A DNA stretch of 64,000 nucleotides from Fonticella tunisiensis (GTDB taxonomy: Bacteria; Bacillota; Clostridia; Clostridiales; Caloramatoraceae): assembly GCF_004364155.1 (NCBI RefSeq), contig NZ_SOAZ01000006.1, positions 62,001 to 126,000 of the forward strand, given 5' to 3'. The position numbers and the translations under genes are program-made. Position 1 is the first letter of the stretch. The number at the start of each line of letters is the position of its first letter. Positions 16,625 to 25,600 of this stretch are shown here, piece by piece. The notes under the pieces are model-generated. The model was given only the letters and a program-made list of their open reading frames with translations. It ran no database searches and was not told the origin of the DNA.

Positions 16625-17470
16625 TTATATTTGCGGCTTCTCAAGGCTTAACCTGCCAAGTCTGCCGCTTCTAAAATCATCCAATAGAAGGTTTGCAGCC
16701 CTTACTGTATTAACTTCGCCGCCTGATACTATGCATCCCCTCTTTCTTCCAATATTTTTCAATACTTCAAAGGCATCGGTATTTAAATCAATCTTATATC
16801 TGTCTTTTAATGCTTCTGGCTTTAAACTTACAAGCTCCTCAATAAGTTTCACAGCAAGCTCCTCAGGGTCCAGTATCTCATCCTTTATGGCCCTTATAAA
16901 GGCTAAGTGAAGAGCTACTTTTTCATCGTCAAATTTGGGCCAGAGAATACCCGGAGTATCTAAAAGCTCAAAATCTTTATTAACTTTTATCCACTGTTTA
17001 CTTCTGGTTACACCCGGTTTATCTCCTGTTTTTGCGCTTGATTTTGAGGATATTTTATTTATAAAGGTTGATTTTCCAACATTTGGTATGCCCAGTACAA
17101 GTGCTCTGACTGGCCTTCCAACGATTCCTTTTTCAACCCTCTTTTCAAAATGTTCTTTTACGCTTTCTTTAACTAGCGTATACACCCTGTTTATATTCCT
17201 TCCTGTTATAGAATCAACATCAAGAGCGCTAATTCCCATATCTTTATAACGTTTAATCCATTCTTTAGTTATATTTTCGTCCGCCATTTCGCATTTATTT
17301 AGAAGCACCACTCTCTGCTTATTTCCTATTAACTCATCTATGTCAGGATTTTTGCTGCTATCAGGAATTCTGGCGTCAAAAAGCTCTATTACCACATCTA
17401 TCAGCTTCAAACTGTCAATTATCTGCCTCTTAGTTTTTACCATATGCCCTGGATACCACTGTATACTCAT
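16625..17470 (-). CDS. rbgA: Ribosome biogenesis GTPase A (YlqF)
   Basis: RbgA is a circularly permuted GTPase required for late 50S assembly, where it helps L6, L16 and neighbouring proteins join. The permuted motif order is visible: G4 LLNKCEMAD first (about residues 60-68), then G1 GIPNVGKST (about 126-134), then G3 DTPGILWP. The N-terminal MSIQWYPGHMVKTKRQI is nearly invariant in the family and fixes the start, which follows GGTGAGGAAT. Its 281 residues are normal. A promoter lies about 100 bp upstream, after the rplS terminator, so it heads the rbgA-rnhB-yraN-hydrolase operon. Confidence 0.97.
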   Translation of the reverse strand: MSIQWYPGHMVKTKRQIIDSLKLIDVVIELFDARIPDSSKNPDIDELIGNKQRVVLLNKCEMADENITKEWIKRYKDMGISALDVDSITGRNINRVYTLVKESVKEHFEKRVEKGIVGRPVRALVLGIPNVGKSTFINKISSKSSAKTGDKPGVTRSKQWIKVNKDFELLDTPGILWPKFDDEKVALHLAFIRAIKDEILDPEELAVKLIEELVSLKPEALKDRYKIDLNTDAFEVLKNIGRKRGCIVSGGEVNTVRAANLLLDDFRSGRLGRLSLEKPQI

Positions 17471-17573
17471 ATTCCTCACCCGGTTAAGCATAAATCTATT
17501 TTTATGCAGAATAGTTTTCGCTGCCGGGATCTTCCCTCCTTTATTCGATGTCATAACTGTTTTGACTAATATT

Positions 17574-17602
17574 ATTTTATCCATTTAGAGTCTTTGTATC
17601 AA
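17574..17602 (-). promoter_or_regulatory. Sigma-A promoter of rbgA operon
   Basis: TTGATA (17597-17602), a 17-bp spacer and TAAAAT (17574-17579), giving a leader of about 95 nt that contains a small GCATAAA/TTTATGC hairpin. Confidence 0.55.
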
Positions 17603-17660
17603 ATTTATTGAAAAGGGCGGGTTGTTCCCCCATGTTCAATGGAGTAAGTTAAAGAAAATT

Positions 17661-17687
17661 AAAAGGGACTGAATAGCAGTCCCTTTT
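17661..17687 (-). terminator. rplS terminator
   Basis: AAAAGGGACTG paired with CAGTCCCTTTT (11 bp, 5-nt loop), just downstream of the rplS stop; AATTTTCTTT follows on the minus strand. Confidence 0.85.
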
Positions 17688-17689
17688 AA

Positions 17690-18037
17690 TCAGTCTATTA
17701 TTTCCTTTACTCTTGAAGCAGCCTTTCCTACTTTCTTTCTTAGGTAGTAGAGCTTTGCTCTTCTTACCTTACCCTTTCTTATAACTTCAATCTTTTCTAT
17801 TCTTGGTGAGTGTACAGGAAATGTCCTTTCAACACCAACACCATAGGAAATCCTCCTTACAGTGAAGGTTTCTCTCACTCCACCATTTTGTCTTTTAATC
17901 ACAAGACCTTCAAATACCTGAATCCTTTCCCTAGTACCTTCCTTAACCTTTACGTGAACCCTTACAGTATCACCAACGTTAAATGAAGGCAGGTCCTTTT
18001 TTAACTGTTCATTCTCAATTGCTCTTATGATATCCAT
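17690..18037 (-). CDS. rplS: 50S ribosomal protein L19
   Basis: L19 sits at the 30S-50S interface in bridges B6 and B8. The 115-residue protein has the conserved core [23 protein letters not shown] (about residues 22-44), the [16 protein letters not shown] strand-loop and [11 protein letters not shown] at the C-terminus. The ATG follows AGAAGGGGAGAAAGAAC. It is the last gene of the rimM-trmD-rplS run but has its own consensus promoter and a structured leader, so it can be expressed separately from the two RNA-modification genes, as ribosomal proteins need to be. Confidence 0.98.
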   Translation of the reverse strand: MDIIRAIENEQLKKDLPSFNVGDTVRVHVKVKEGTRERIQVFEGLVIKRQNGGVRETFTVRRISYGVGVERTFPVHSPRIEKIEVIRKGKVRRAKLYYLRKKVGKAASRVKEIID

Positions 18038-18043
18038 GTTCTT

Positions 18044-18100
18044 TCTCCCCTTCTTCCTAGACGTTCATGCATAAAAATGTAGCGGAACGCCCGTAATAAC
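18044..18100 (-). promoter_or_regulatory. L19-type ribosomal protein leader
   Basis: The rplS leader folds an 8-bp stem, GGGCGTTC with GAACGTCT (18085-18092 and 18059-18066), enclosing an apical CAT/ATG stem with a T-rich loop. A structured L19 leader upstream of rplS is known in low-G+C Gram-positive bacteria. Position, the GGCGTTC motif and pairing fit, but no covariance search was possible here. Confidence 0.6.
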
Positions 18101-18106
18101 ATTGTA

Positions 18107-18135
18107 ATTATAGCATGAATTTATATTTTAATCAA
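18107..18135 (-). promoter_or_regulatory. Sigma-A promoter of rplS, overlapping the trmD stop codon
   Basis: TTGATT (18130-18135), a 17-bp spacer and TATAAT (18107-18112). The -35 element overlaps the trmD TGA at 18132-18134. Confidence 0.8.
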
Positions 18136-18872
18136 CTATTATCTGAACATTCCTTTTTGATTCGTTCAAGCATCTTAATATCATCAGGACTTAAATCAGC
18201 TTTCTCAATTAAATCTCTGCGCCTTTCATAGGTTATTTTAAGGGATTGATACCTTCTCCACTCCAGTATTTTACTGTGGTTTCCTGAAAGAAGAACATCA
18301 GGTACCTTCATGCCCCTGAATACCTCTGGCCTTGTATATTGTGGATATTCAAGGAGACCTTCGTAAAAGGATTCATTCTCGAAACTTTCCTGAGTAGAAA
18401 GAACCCCTGGTACCATTCTGGAGACAGAATCTACAATTGCCATTGCAGCTATTTCTCCTCCAGTCAGTACATAATCTCCTATGGATATTTCTAAATCCAC
18501 AAGAGGCATTATTCTCTCGTCGATACCTTCATAATGTCCGCAAATTAACATAATATGTTTTATGTTGCTTAGTTCTCTGCATAAGTCCTGATTGTACTTT
18601 TTGCCCTTTGGCGACATGAGTATGGTATAAGGCTTATACCCATATATTTCTTTAATGCTTTCAACAGCATTATATATGGGTTCAGCCTGCATAACCATTC
18701 CAGCACCGCCTCCATAGGGATAGTCATCAACCTTTTTATGTTTGTTAGTAGTATAGTCTCTTATATCATGAACGTTCAATTCCACAATTCCTTTTTCCCT
18801 GGCGCGTTTAATTATACTGTGGTTAAAAACATCAAACATTTCAGGAAACAGGGTTAAAATATCAAATTTCAT
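18132..18872 (-). CDS. trmD: tRNA (guanine37-N1)-methyltransferase
   Basis: TrmD methylates G37 next to the anticodon with S-adenosylmethionine and prevents +1 frameshifting. It is a trefoil-knot SPOUT enzyme. Visible landmarks are MKFDILTLFPEMF, DYPYGGGAGMVMQAEP (about residues 51-66), LICGHYEGIDERI and the knot segment SIGDYVLTGGE (about 131-141). Its 246 residues are normal. The ATG overlaps the rimM stop by 4 bp (ATGA), showing translational coupling; the next gene, rplS, has its own promoter. Confidence 0.98.
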   Translation of the reverse strand: MKFDILTLFPEMFDVFNHSIIKRAREKGIVELNVHDIRDYTTNKHKKVDDYPYGGGAGMVMQAEPIYNAVESIKEIYGYKPYTILMSPKGKKYNQDLCRELSNIKHIMLICGHYEGIDERIMPLVDLEISIGDYVLTGGEIAAMAIVDSVSRMVPGVLSTQESFENESFYEGLLEYPQYTRPEVFRGMKVPDVLLSGNHSKILEWRRYQSLKITYERRRDLIEKADLSPDDIKMLERIKKECSDNS

Positions 18873-19375
18873 ATCAATCCCTCTAGTAAGTTAATTATCA
18901 TCCTGCCATTGTCTATATCAACCAATTTAACAACATCCTTTATGGCAGGTATTAGAATTGTTTTACCATGTTGACTTTTTATTTCATACACATCATTGCT
19001 TCCTGTAGAAAAAACAGAGGTTATGCTACCAAGCTCCTCTCCCTCTGTTGTCTCTACTTTTAACCCGATAAGGTCAGCAATGAAATAGCTGTCATCGGGA
19101 AGCTTAACGGCATTTTCCCTATCTACATAAATATATATGTTTTTATATTTTTCAGCATCGCTCATACTTTCTATTCCAGATAGCTTTAAAATGACGAAGT
19201 TTTTGAAAAATTTGGCACCTTCAATGTCAACCTTTTTATATTCCTCTCCATTTCTTATAAAGACATATTTTAGCTTTTTAAACCTTTTAATATCATCGGT
19301 TAGTGGGTAAACCTTTACCTCTCCCCTGATTCCATGGGTATTGATTATCTGCCCTACCTTTAAATATTGAAGCAT
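18869..19375 (-). CDS. rimM: 16S rRNA maturation factor RimM
   Basis: RimM binds S19 and aids maturation of the 30S head. The N-terminal domain begins MLQYLKVGQIINTHGIRGEVKVYPLTD, the family signature, and a C-terminal PRC-barrel is recognisable from YFIADLIGLKVETTEGEELG and IPAIKDVVKLVD. I chose the ATG after AAGGTGATGTGT, giving 168 residues; two in-frame ATGs lie immediately upstream but too close to that site. It overlaps trmD by 4 bp. An attenuator-like stem separates it from khpA, so expression is probably lower than that of rpsP. Confidence 0.95.
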   Translation of the reverse strand: MLQYLKVGQIINTHGIRGEVKVYPLTDDIKRFKKLKYVFIRNGEEYKKVDIEGAKFFKNFVILKLSGIESMSDAEKYKNIYIYVDRENAVKLPDDSYFIADLIGLKVETTEGEELGSITSVFSTGSNDVYEIKSQHGKTILIPAIKDVVKLVDIDNGRMIINLLEGLI

Positions 19376-19396
19376 ACACATCACCTTAATCGTTTA

Positions 19397-19423
19397 AAAA
19401 GAGTTAGAAAACCTAACTCTTTT
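19397..19423 (-). terminator. khpA-rimM intercistronic terminator/attenuator
   Basis: An 11-bp stem (AAAAGAGTTAG with CTAACTCTTTT) with a trailing TTTT run lies between khpA and rimM on the minus strand. No promoter is evident after it, so rimM-trmD probably depend on read-through. Confidence 0.7.
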
Positions 19424-19441
19424 ATAATAACACTAATATTA

Positions 19442-19669
19442 TTATATTATCTCAACAACCACCCTTTTATTCTGCTTGGTAGCTGCTGCTTTAACAACGG
19501 TTCTAATAGCCTTGGCTATACGCCCCTGCTTTCCAATAACCTTACCCATATCCTCAGGAGCAACCTTTAACTCAATTATTATCGATTGTTCTCCTGCAAT
19601 CTCCTTTACCTGAACTGCATCAGGATTATCCACCAGTGCCTTTGCAATGACTTCAATAAGGTCACGCAC
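19442..19669 (-). CDS. khpA: KH-domain RNA-binding protein KhpA (YlqC)
   Basis: KhpA is a small KH-domain protein that pairs with KhpB/EloR in Firmicutes to bind RNA and influence cell elongation and division. The single KH domain fills the whole 75-residue protein; the RNA-gripping GxxG loop is [12 protein letters not shown] (about residues 43-54), and the N-terminal [19 protein letters not shown] helix is typical. It lies 14 bp after rpsP, the same order as ylqC in Bacillus. The start follows GGAGGTACATTAGC. Confidence 0.93.
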   Translation of the reverse strand: MRDLIEVIAKALVDNPDAVQVKEIAGEQSIIIELKVAPEDMGKVIGKQGRIAKAIRTVVKAAATKQNKRVVVEII

Positions 19670-19683
19670 GCTAATGTACCTCC

Positions 19684-19929
19684 TTATTCAATGATACCTG
19701 CCTTCTTTAAGAGGCTTCTTACAGTATCTGAAGGCTGCGCACCATTTGATATCCACTTCTTTGCCTTTTCAGCATCTATCTTTACATCAACTGGTTCAGT
19801 AGTTGGGTTGTAGTATCCTATTTCTTCGATGAATTTTCCATCTCTAGGTGCTCTTGAATCAGCCACTACTATTCTGTAGAAAGGATTCTTCTTAGCTCCC
19901 ATTCTTCTTAATCTTATCTTTACTGCCAT
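19684..19929 (-). CDS. rpsP: 30S ribosomal protein S16
   Basis: S16 is an early 30S assembly protein bound to the 5' domain of 16S rRNA. The 81-residue protein begins [26 protein letters not shown], the S16 signature, and continues with the conserved EEIGYYNPT and [12 protein letters not shown] segments. The ATG follows AGGAGGTGAAAAC. It is located after ffh and before khpA, the same gene order as Bacillus. Confidence 0.98.
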   Translation of the reverse strand: MAVKIRLRRMGAKKNPFYRIVVADSRAPRDGKFIEEIGYYNPTTEPVDVKIDAEKAKKWISNGAQPSDTVRSLLKKAGIIE

Positions 19930-19961
19930 GTTTTCACCTCCTTACACTGCTCTTTTGTAAT

Positions 19962-21302
19962 CTATTTAAAGAAAGGAAATTTGAATTTTCCTTTTTTCAT
20001 ACCTTTTTGCATTCCTGCAAATTGCTTCATCATCTTTCTTGCCTGTTCAAATCCGGAAAGAAGCTTATTAACCTCCTGTATGCTTGTTCCGGATCCCCTG
20101 GCAATTCGCTTTTTTCTGCTTGCATTGATAATTGATGGGTTCTGCCTTTCCTGCTTTGTCATGGACTTTATAATAGCTTCCGTATGAGCCATTTCCTTCT
20201 CATCAATATCCAAGTCCCCGAGTTTACTTGCATCAAATCCAGGAATCATTTTAAGAAGATCCTTCAAAGGCCCCATCTTTTTCATCTGCTGCATCTGTTC
20301 AAGAAAGTCATCAAGTGTGTATTCCTGCTGCATTATTTTTCGCTGCAAATCAAGGGCCTTCTTTTCGTCTATACTCTCTTGAGCTTTCTCTATAAGGCTT
20401 AAAATATCTCCCATCCCAAGTATTCTTGAAGCCATTCTATCAGGATAAAAAATCTCTAAATCTGATAGCTTCTCTCCTGTACCAACGAACTTAATGGGTT
20501 TGCCGGTAACAGCATTTACGGATATGGCAGCACCGCCCCTTGTATCTCCATCAAGCTTTGTTAAGATAACTCCAGTAATATCAAGGTTACCGTTAAAATG
20601 TTCTGCAACGTTTACAGCATCCTGACCAGTCATAGCATCGACAACAAGAAGTATTTCATTGGGATTTACAGCCTCTTTAATGTTTTTAAGCTCATTCATA
20701 AGCTCCTCATCTATATGAAGCCTTCCGGCTGTATCTATTATTACATAATCATTTCCATTTCTTTTGCCATTTTCTATGCCGGCCCTGGCAATGTCCACGG
20801 GATTTGTTTTATCACCCAGCGAAAAAACAGGGACGTCAATCTGTGCTCCCAATACCTGAAGCTGTTTAATGGCTGCCGGTCTGTAGATATCGCATGCTAC
20901 AAGGAGAGGCCTTTTATTGTGTTTTTTAAGATGAAGAGCAAGCTTTCCTGCCATAGTAGTTTTACCGGCACCTTGAAGCCCAACGAACATTATAATTGTA
21001 GGAGGTACCTTTGAAACGATTAGCTTGCTCTCGCTCTTTCCAAGCAGAGCTATAAGTTCCTCGTTTACTATCTTTATGACATGCTGACCAGGAGTCAGAC
21101 TCTCCATAACCTCCTGACCTACAGCCCTGGCACTTACAGAGTTAATAAAATCCTTTACTACTTTATAGTTAACATCAGCTTCAAGCAAGGCAAGCTTAAC
21201 TTCCCTCATTGCATCCTTAACATCTTTTTCAGACAATTTGCCTTTTCCCTTTAATTTTCTAAAGGTTTCTTGAAGCTTTGAAGTTAAACCTTCAAAAGCC
21301 AT
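19962..21302 (-). CDS. ffh: Signal recognition particle protein Ffh (SRP54)
   Basis: Ffh with SRP RNA recognises signal sequences and transmembrane segments and hands ribosomes to FtsY. Domains run in order: the helical N domain (MAFEGLTSKLQETFRKLKGKG), the G domain with Walker A GLQGAGKTTMAGK (about residues 106-118), DTAGRLH and TKLDGDTRGGA, and a methionine-rich M domain (from about residue 300, with SGTSIQEVNKLL and a MQKGMKKGK tail). I chose the ATG after GGGAGGTTTAT. It is 14 bp downstream of ylxM and shares its promoter. Confidence 0.98.
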   Translation of the reverse strand: MAFEGLTSKLQETFRKLKGKGKLSEKDVKDAMREVKLALLEADVNYKVVKDFINSVSARAVGQEVMESLTPGQHVIKIVNEELIALLGKSESKLIVSKVPPTIIMFVGLQGAGKTTMAGKLALHLKKHNKRPLLVACDIYRPAAIKQLQVLGAQIDVPVFSLGDKTNPVDIARAGIENGKRNGNDYVIIDTAGRLHIDEELMNELKNIKEAVNPNEILLVVDAMTGQDAVNVAEHFNGNLDITGVILTKLDGDTRGGAAISVNAVTGKPIKFVGTGEKLSDLEIFYPDRMASRILGMGDILSLIEKAQESIDEKKALDLQRKIMQQEYTLDDFLEQMQQMKKMGPLKDLLKMIPGFDASKLGDLDIDEKEMAHTEAIIKSMTKQERQNPSIINASRKKRIARGSGTSIQEVNKLLSGFEQARKMMKQFAGMQKGMKKGKFKFPFFK

Positions 21303-21316
21303 ATATAAACCTCCCA

Positions 21317-21652
21317 TTACATTTCAATAAGATCGTCTATTAATCTAAGAACCATTTTTATATCCTCATTCGCAGCTTCCCTGGACAGAATTTTTTTTAT
21401 CCTTTCGAGCTTTTCCTTTTGAAGGAGGAACCTCTGCACCAGTCCAAGTTTTTCCTCATATTCTGCAAGTATTTTTTCACTTCGTCTTACAATGTCGTGG
21501 ACAGCCTGCCTTGAGATATTGAGCTCCTCAGATATCTCACTTAGGGACATATCCTCTTCATAATGATAAGACATTATAAGCCTTTGTTTATCAGTTAAAA
21601 GATTACCGTAAAAATCAAGAAGCAGTGCCGTTTTACTCCATTTATCAAACAT
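21317..21652 (-). CDS. ylxM: SRP-associated helix-turn-helix protein YlxM
   Basis: YlxM is a small helix-turn-helix protein, with a sigma-factor region 4-like fold, encoded beside ffh in most Firmicutes; in Streptococcus it associates with SRP and modulates its GTPase activity. The 111-residue sequence includes [22 protein letters not shown] followed by the recognition helix [13 protein letters not shown] (about residues 45-57), then a long charged helix. The start follows AAGGATGTGTTAAT. A near-perfect promoter lies 20-48 bp upstream, making it the first gene of ylxM-ffh-rpsP-khpA. Confidence 0.93.
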   Translation of the reverse strand: MFDKWSKTALLLDFYGNLLTDKQRLIMSYHYEEDMSLSEISEELNISRQAVHDIVRRSEKILAEYEEKLGLVQRFLLQKEKLERIKKILSREAANEDIKMVLRLIDDLIEM

Positions 21653-21671
21653 ATTAACACATCCTTAATAG

Positions 21672-21700
21672 ATAATAGCAAAAAGGATATGTGCTGTCAA
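21672..21700 (-). promoter_or_regulatory. Sigma-A promoter of ylxM-ffh operon
   Basis: TTGACA (21695-21700), a 17-bp spacer and TATTAT (21672-21677) on the minus strand, in the 80-bp gap after ftsY. Confidence 0.8.
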
Positions 21701-21733
21701 GTATTTTTACTTAACAACTGAATATTTGTTTTA

Positions 21734-22639
21734 TTAAAATAACGCATCAACAAATGCCTTTGGATCAAACTCCTGAAGGTCTTCCATTCCCTCTCCAACG
21801 CCTATCATTTTTACAGGAATGCTCAGCTCATCGTTTATTGCAACAACAACTCCACCTTTAGCTGTACCATCCAGTTTAGTTAATATAATGCCATTAACAC
21901 TTGCAACACCTATAAATTGCTTGGCCTGAATCAGGGCATTTTGTCCAGTGGTAGCATCCAAAACAAGAAATGTTTGCTTATAAGCTTCTGGGTATTCTCT
22001 TTCAACAACTCTATTAATCTTTCTCAGCTCTTCCATAAGATTCTTTTTATTATGAAGCCTTCCTGCAGTGTCGCATATTAAAACATCGACATGTCTTGCT
22101 TTAGCTGATTGAATGGCGTCGTAAATAACTGCTGCGGGATCGGCCCCCTCTTTATGCTTGATTACATCTACACCTGCTCTATTTCCCCATACCTCAAGCT
22201 GATCGATAGCTGCTGCCCTGAAGGTATCTCCTGCGGCCAGCATAATCCTGTATCCTTTACCCTTTAAATAGTTAGCCATTTTTCCAATGGAAGTTGTTTT
22301 TCCGACTCCATTTACACCTACTATCATATAAACCGCAGGCGTACTTTCAGGAAGGACGTTTTGAGCATTACCTCCCATTATTTCTGATAGTATATCCTTT
22401 AGATGTTCCTTAACCTGTCCCGCATCAGAAACCTTTTTCTCCTTAATTCTTTTCCTCAATAGATCAATTATTTTATTGGTTGTGTTTACACCAACGTCCG
22501 CCATAATGAGTATTTCCTCGAGTTCCTCATAAAGCTCATCATCTATTGTTTTTGTCAATGAAAGAAGCTGCTCAACCTTTTCGGTGATGTTGTTTCTCGT
22601 CTTAGTCAATCCTTCCTTAAGTTTATCGAACCATCCCAT
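21734..22639 (-). CDS. ftsY: SRP receptor FtsY
   Basis: FtsY docks the SRP-ribosome complex at the membrane through mutual GTPase activation with Ffh. The 301-residue protein has only a short basic N-terminus (MGWFDKLKEGLTKTRNNITEKV) rather than the long acidic A domain of enterobacteria, then the G domain with GVNGVGKTTSIGKMA (about residues 108-122), DTAGRLHNK and TKLDGTAKGG. Its ATG overlaps the smc stop codon by one base (TAATG), so the pair is translationally coupled. Confidence 0.97.
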   Translation of the reverse strand: MGWFDKLKEGLTKTRNNITEKVEQLLSLTKTIDDELYEELEEILIMADVGVNTTNKIIDLLRKRIKEKKVSDAGQVKEHLKDILSEIMGGNAQNVLPESTPAVYMIVGVNGVGKTTSIGKMANYLKGKGYRIMLAAGDTFRAAAIDQLEVWGNRAGVDVIKHKEGADPAAVIYDAIQSAKARHVDVLICDTAGRLHNKKNLMEELRKINRVVEREYPEAYKQTFLVLDATTGQNALIQAKQFIGVASVNGIILTKLDGTAKGGVVVAINDELSIPVKMIGVGEGMEDLQEFDPKAFVDALF

Positions 22640-25600
22640 TAATTGTTACCTCCTTTTAATTTCAGCGATATTGTCTTGGAAACCCCTTTTTCTTCCATGG
22701 TTACACCATAAAGAGCATCGGCGGCAGCCATGGATCCCTTTCTATGGGTTATAATTATAAACTGGGTATTTGATGAATAGTTTTTCAAAAATTCAGCAAA
22801 CCTGTTCACATTAGCATCATCAAGGGCAGCTTCTATTTCGTCAAGCACACAAAATGGAGTAGGTTTCATCTTTAGTATGGCAAAAATTAGCGCTATAGCC
22901 GCAAGTCCTCTTTCTCCACCTGAGAGCAGCGATAAACTCTGAAGTTTTTTACCAGGTGGTTGAACTATGATATCAATTCCTGAATTTAAAACATCATCAT
23001 CCTCAAGCCTCAAATCTGCATAGCCGCCTCCAAAAAGCTCTTTGAAGGTTTCGCTAAAGTTCTGCCTTATAATTTTAAATTTCTCTTCAAACTGATACTT
23101 CATTTTCCTTGTCATTTCATCGATTATATCCATAAGTGCCGTTTCAGCTTCATGAAGATCCTTTTCCTGTAACTTTAAAAACTCACACCTTTCAGTCACC
23201 CTTTTATATTCTTCAATCGAGTTAACATTAACATCACCAAGTGACTTAATATTGTTTTTTAACTCATTAACTCTTCTAGCTGCTTCGGCCGGATTTTTAA
23301 TATCCTTCCTGTATTTTTCTGCCTGAGGTATTGAAAGCTCATATTCATCCCAAAGTTTGTTCGCCAGAACATCCATTTCAGATTCAGTTTTCGATTTAGA
23401 CAGCTCAAGCCTGTGAATGGACGTTGTAATGTCCCTTAGAGTTTCCTGAATTGCTTCAAGTTCCTTTTCTTTTAGGTAAATTATACCTGTTAATTCTTTT
23501 TTGCCTATTTCAAGGTTTAACACCCTATCTTTGATTTCTACTATACTTTCTGCAGTTCTCTGTATATCAGACAAATTAATTTTTATTTCTTCTTCGACGT
23601 TTAATATTTTATTATTGAGTTCATCGATCTGCCCTTTCAAATTTAATATTTTATTATTAATGCTCCATACTTCTTTCTTCTGCACATCAACATTTTTTAT
23701 GATAGCTTCATACGCTTTACTTTTTTCTGCGAACACTATCTTCTTTTCCGTCAACTTTGATGAAATATGATCTTTGTAGGCCTGAGCATTCCTGTATTCT
23801 ATCTGAAGTTGTGATATCTCCTCTTCAACTATTTTCTGCCTCTTATCCAATCTTTCAAGGTTTAATTTATTCTCTTTAAGAAAGTCCTGATTTTTAATGA
23901 ATTCTTTATCTATTTGTTCCATTTCTATTTGGATATCTTTAATACTTTCCTCACAGGACTCCTTTTCTCTAATGTACAACCTCATTTTGTTTTCTTCATC
24001 GTTAATCTTTATATTCAAATTCTGTATTTCTGCTTTAATAGCTTCAATATTATCCTTTGAAACATTTATTTGATAAGTATTATCATTAATCCTATGGTCA
24101 ACTTTAATTATTTCGTCTTTTCCTTTATTTATTAGCTCCGTCAGCTCGCTTATTTCATTCTTTCTTGAAATAACTCCCGAGTTTTTAATGTTGCTACTTC
24201 CTCCTGTAAAGGATCCTCCTGAATTAATAACATCTCCGTCAAGGGTTACGATCCTAAAGTTATAATCGGTTACCCTTGCAAGGTGCTTCGCACTTTCAAG
24301 GTCATCACATATAAGAACTCTTCCAAGGAGGTTTGTCACAGCATTTTTAAACATATTGTCATATGAAATAATATCTGAAGCTATTCCTAAGAACCCCTTT
24401 ATGCCGTATATATTTTCCTTCAAAGAAGCCTCTCTTCCCTTGATTGTGGTGAGGGGAAGAAACGTTGCCCTTCCAAGATGGTTATTTTTAAGATAGTTTA
24501 TCATGTCACCTGCCGTATGTTCATTATCCACAACAATATTTTGTACGGATGCTCCGAGGGCTATTTCTATAGCAACTTCATACCCTCTGGGCACCTTAAC
24601 CAAATCACTTATAGTTCCAAAAACCTTCTTACTATCTTTGAATTTGGATATTATTGCTTTTACCGCCCTATTAAAACCCTCCATATCCTTTTCCATGTCT
24701 ACAAGGGTTTTATATCTTGCCTCTAAGGTTTTCAATTCCTCAAATATTTTTCCCTTTGAATGGTTTAATTTTTTTAGTTCTTCTTCAAGACTTTTAAGCC
24801 TTTGAAGTTCATTTTGAAGTTTGTTTTTTTCCAGCAGAAGCTTTTCATCATAGTGCTTCTTTATGCTTGTTGTTTTATCTATTTCTATATTTAACATAAT
24901 AAGTTTTTCATTTTTAGATTTAAGCTCCCTTTCCAGCTGGATTTTTCTGCTTTCCAGATTATTCATAATAATTGTTGATGAATTTATTTTATTGGTAGTT
25001 TCGGAAATCTCCTTAAGAATTTGAATAGCTTCTGATTTCCTATCCTCAATAAGTCTTTCATGCTGTATACACTTTTCATTAGCATCTGTATATTCCTTAT
25101 TTATTTCTTCAATAACGCGCTCTATTGATTCTACTTCCCTTTCTATTGAAGCCCTTTCTTCCTCTGCTCTGTCTATTAACTCCTGTGCTCTCTTCAGCCT
25201 TTCCCTCTCATTGTTTATTTCATTTTTTATTCTTTCCTTCTCTTTAAAAAAGTTTTCATGCCTTTCATTTAATAACTTCAAATTACCCTGTTTGTTTTCA
25301 TGGCTTTTCTCTATCTCCACTCTGAAATTGTTGGACTCTTCATATTCCTTTTCTAAATCCCCAAGCTCTTTCTTTATATTTTGAATAGATAATATAAGCT
25401 CATCTCTTTTCTTTTCATATGAAGCCTGCCCTTCAACTAGCTCTTCAATATTTGAAGAAAATTTAGTAAGCTTTTTGCTGGCTTCTTCATAATTGTTCAG
25501 TATAACGCTTATTTCCAGCTCCTTAAGTTCCTCTCTGAGAGCAAGATATTTTTTAGCAACCTGAGACTGATTATACAGGGGCTCAATTTGACCTTCAAGC

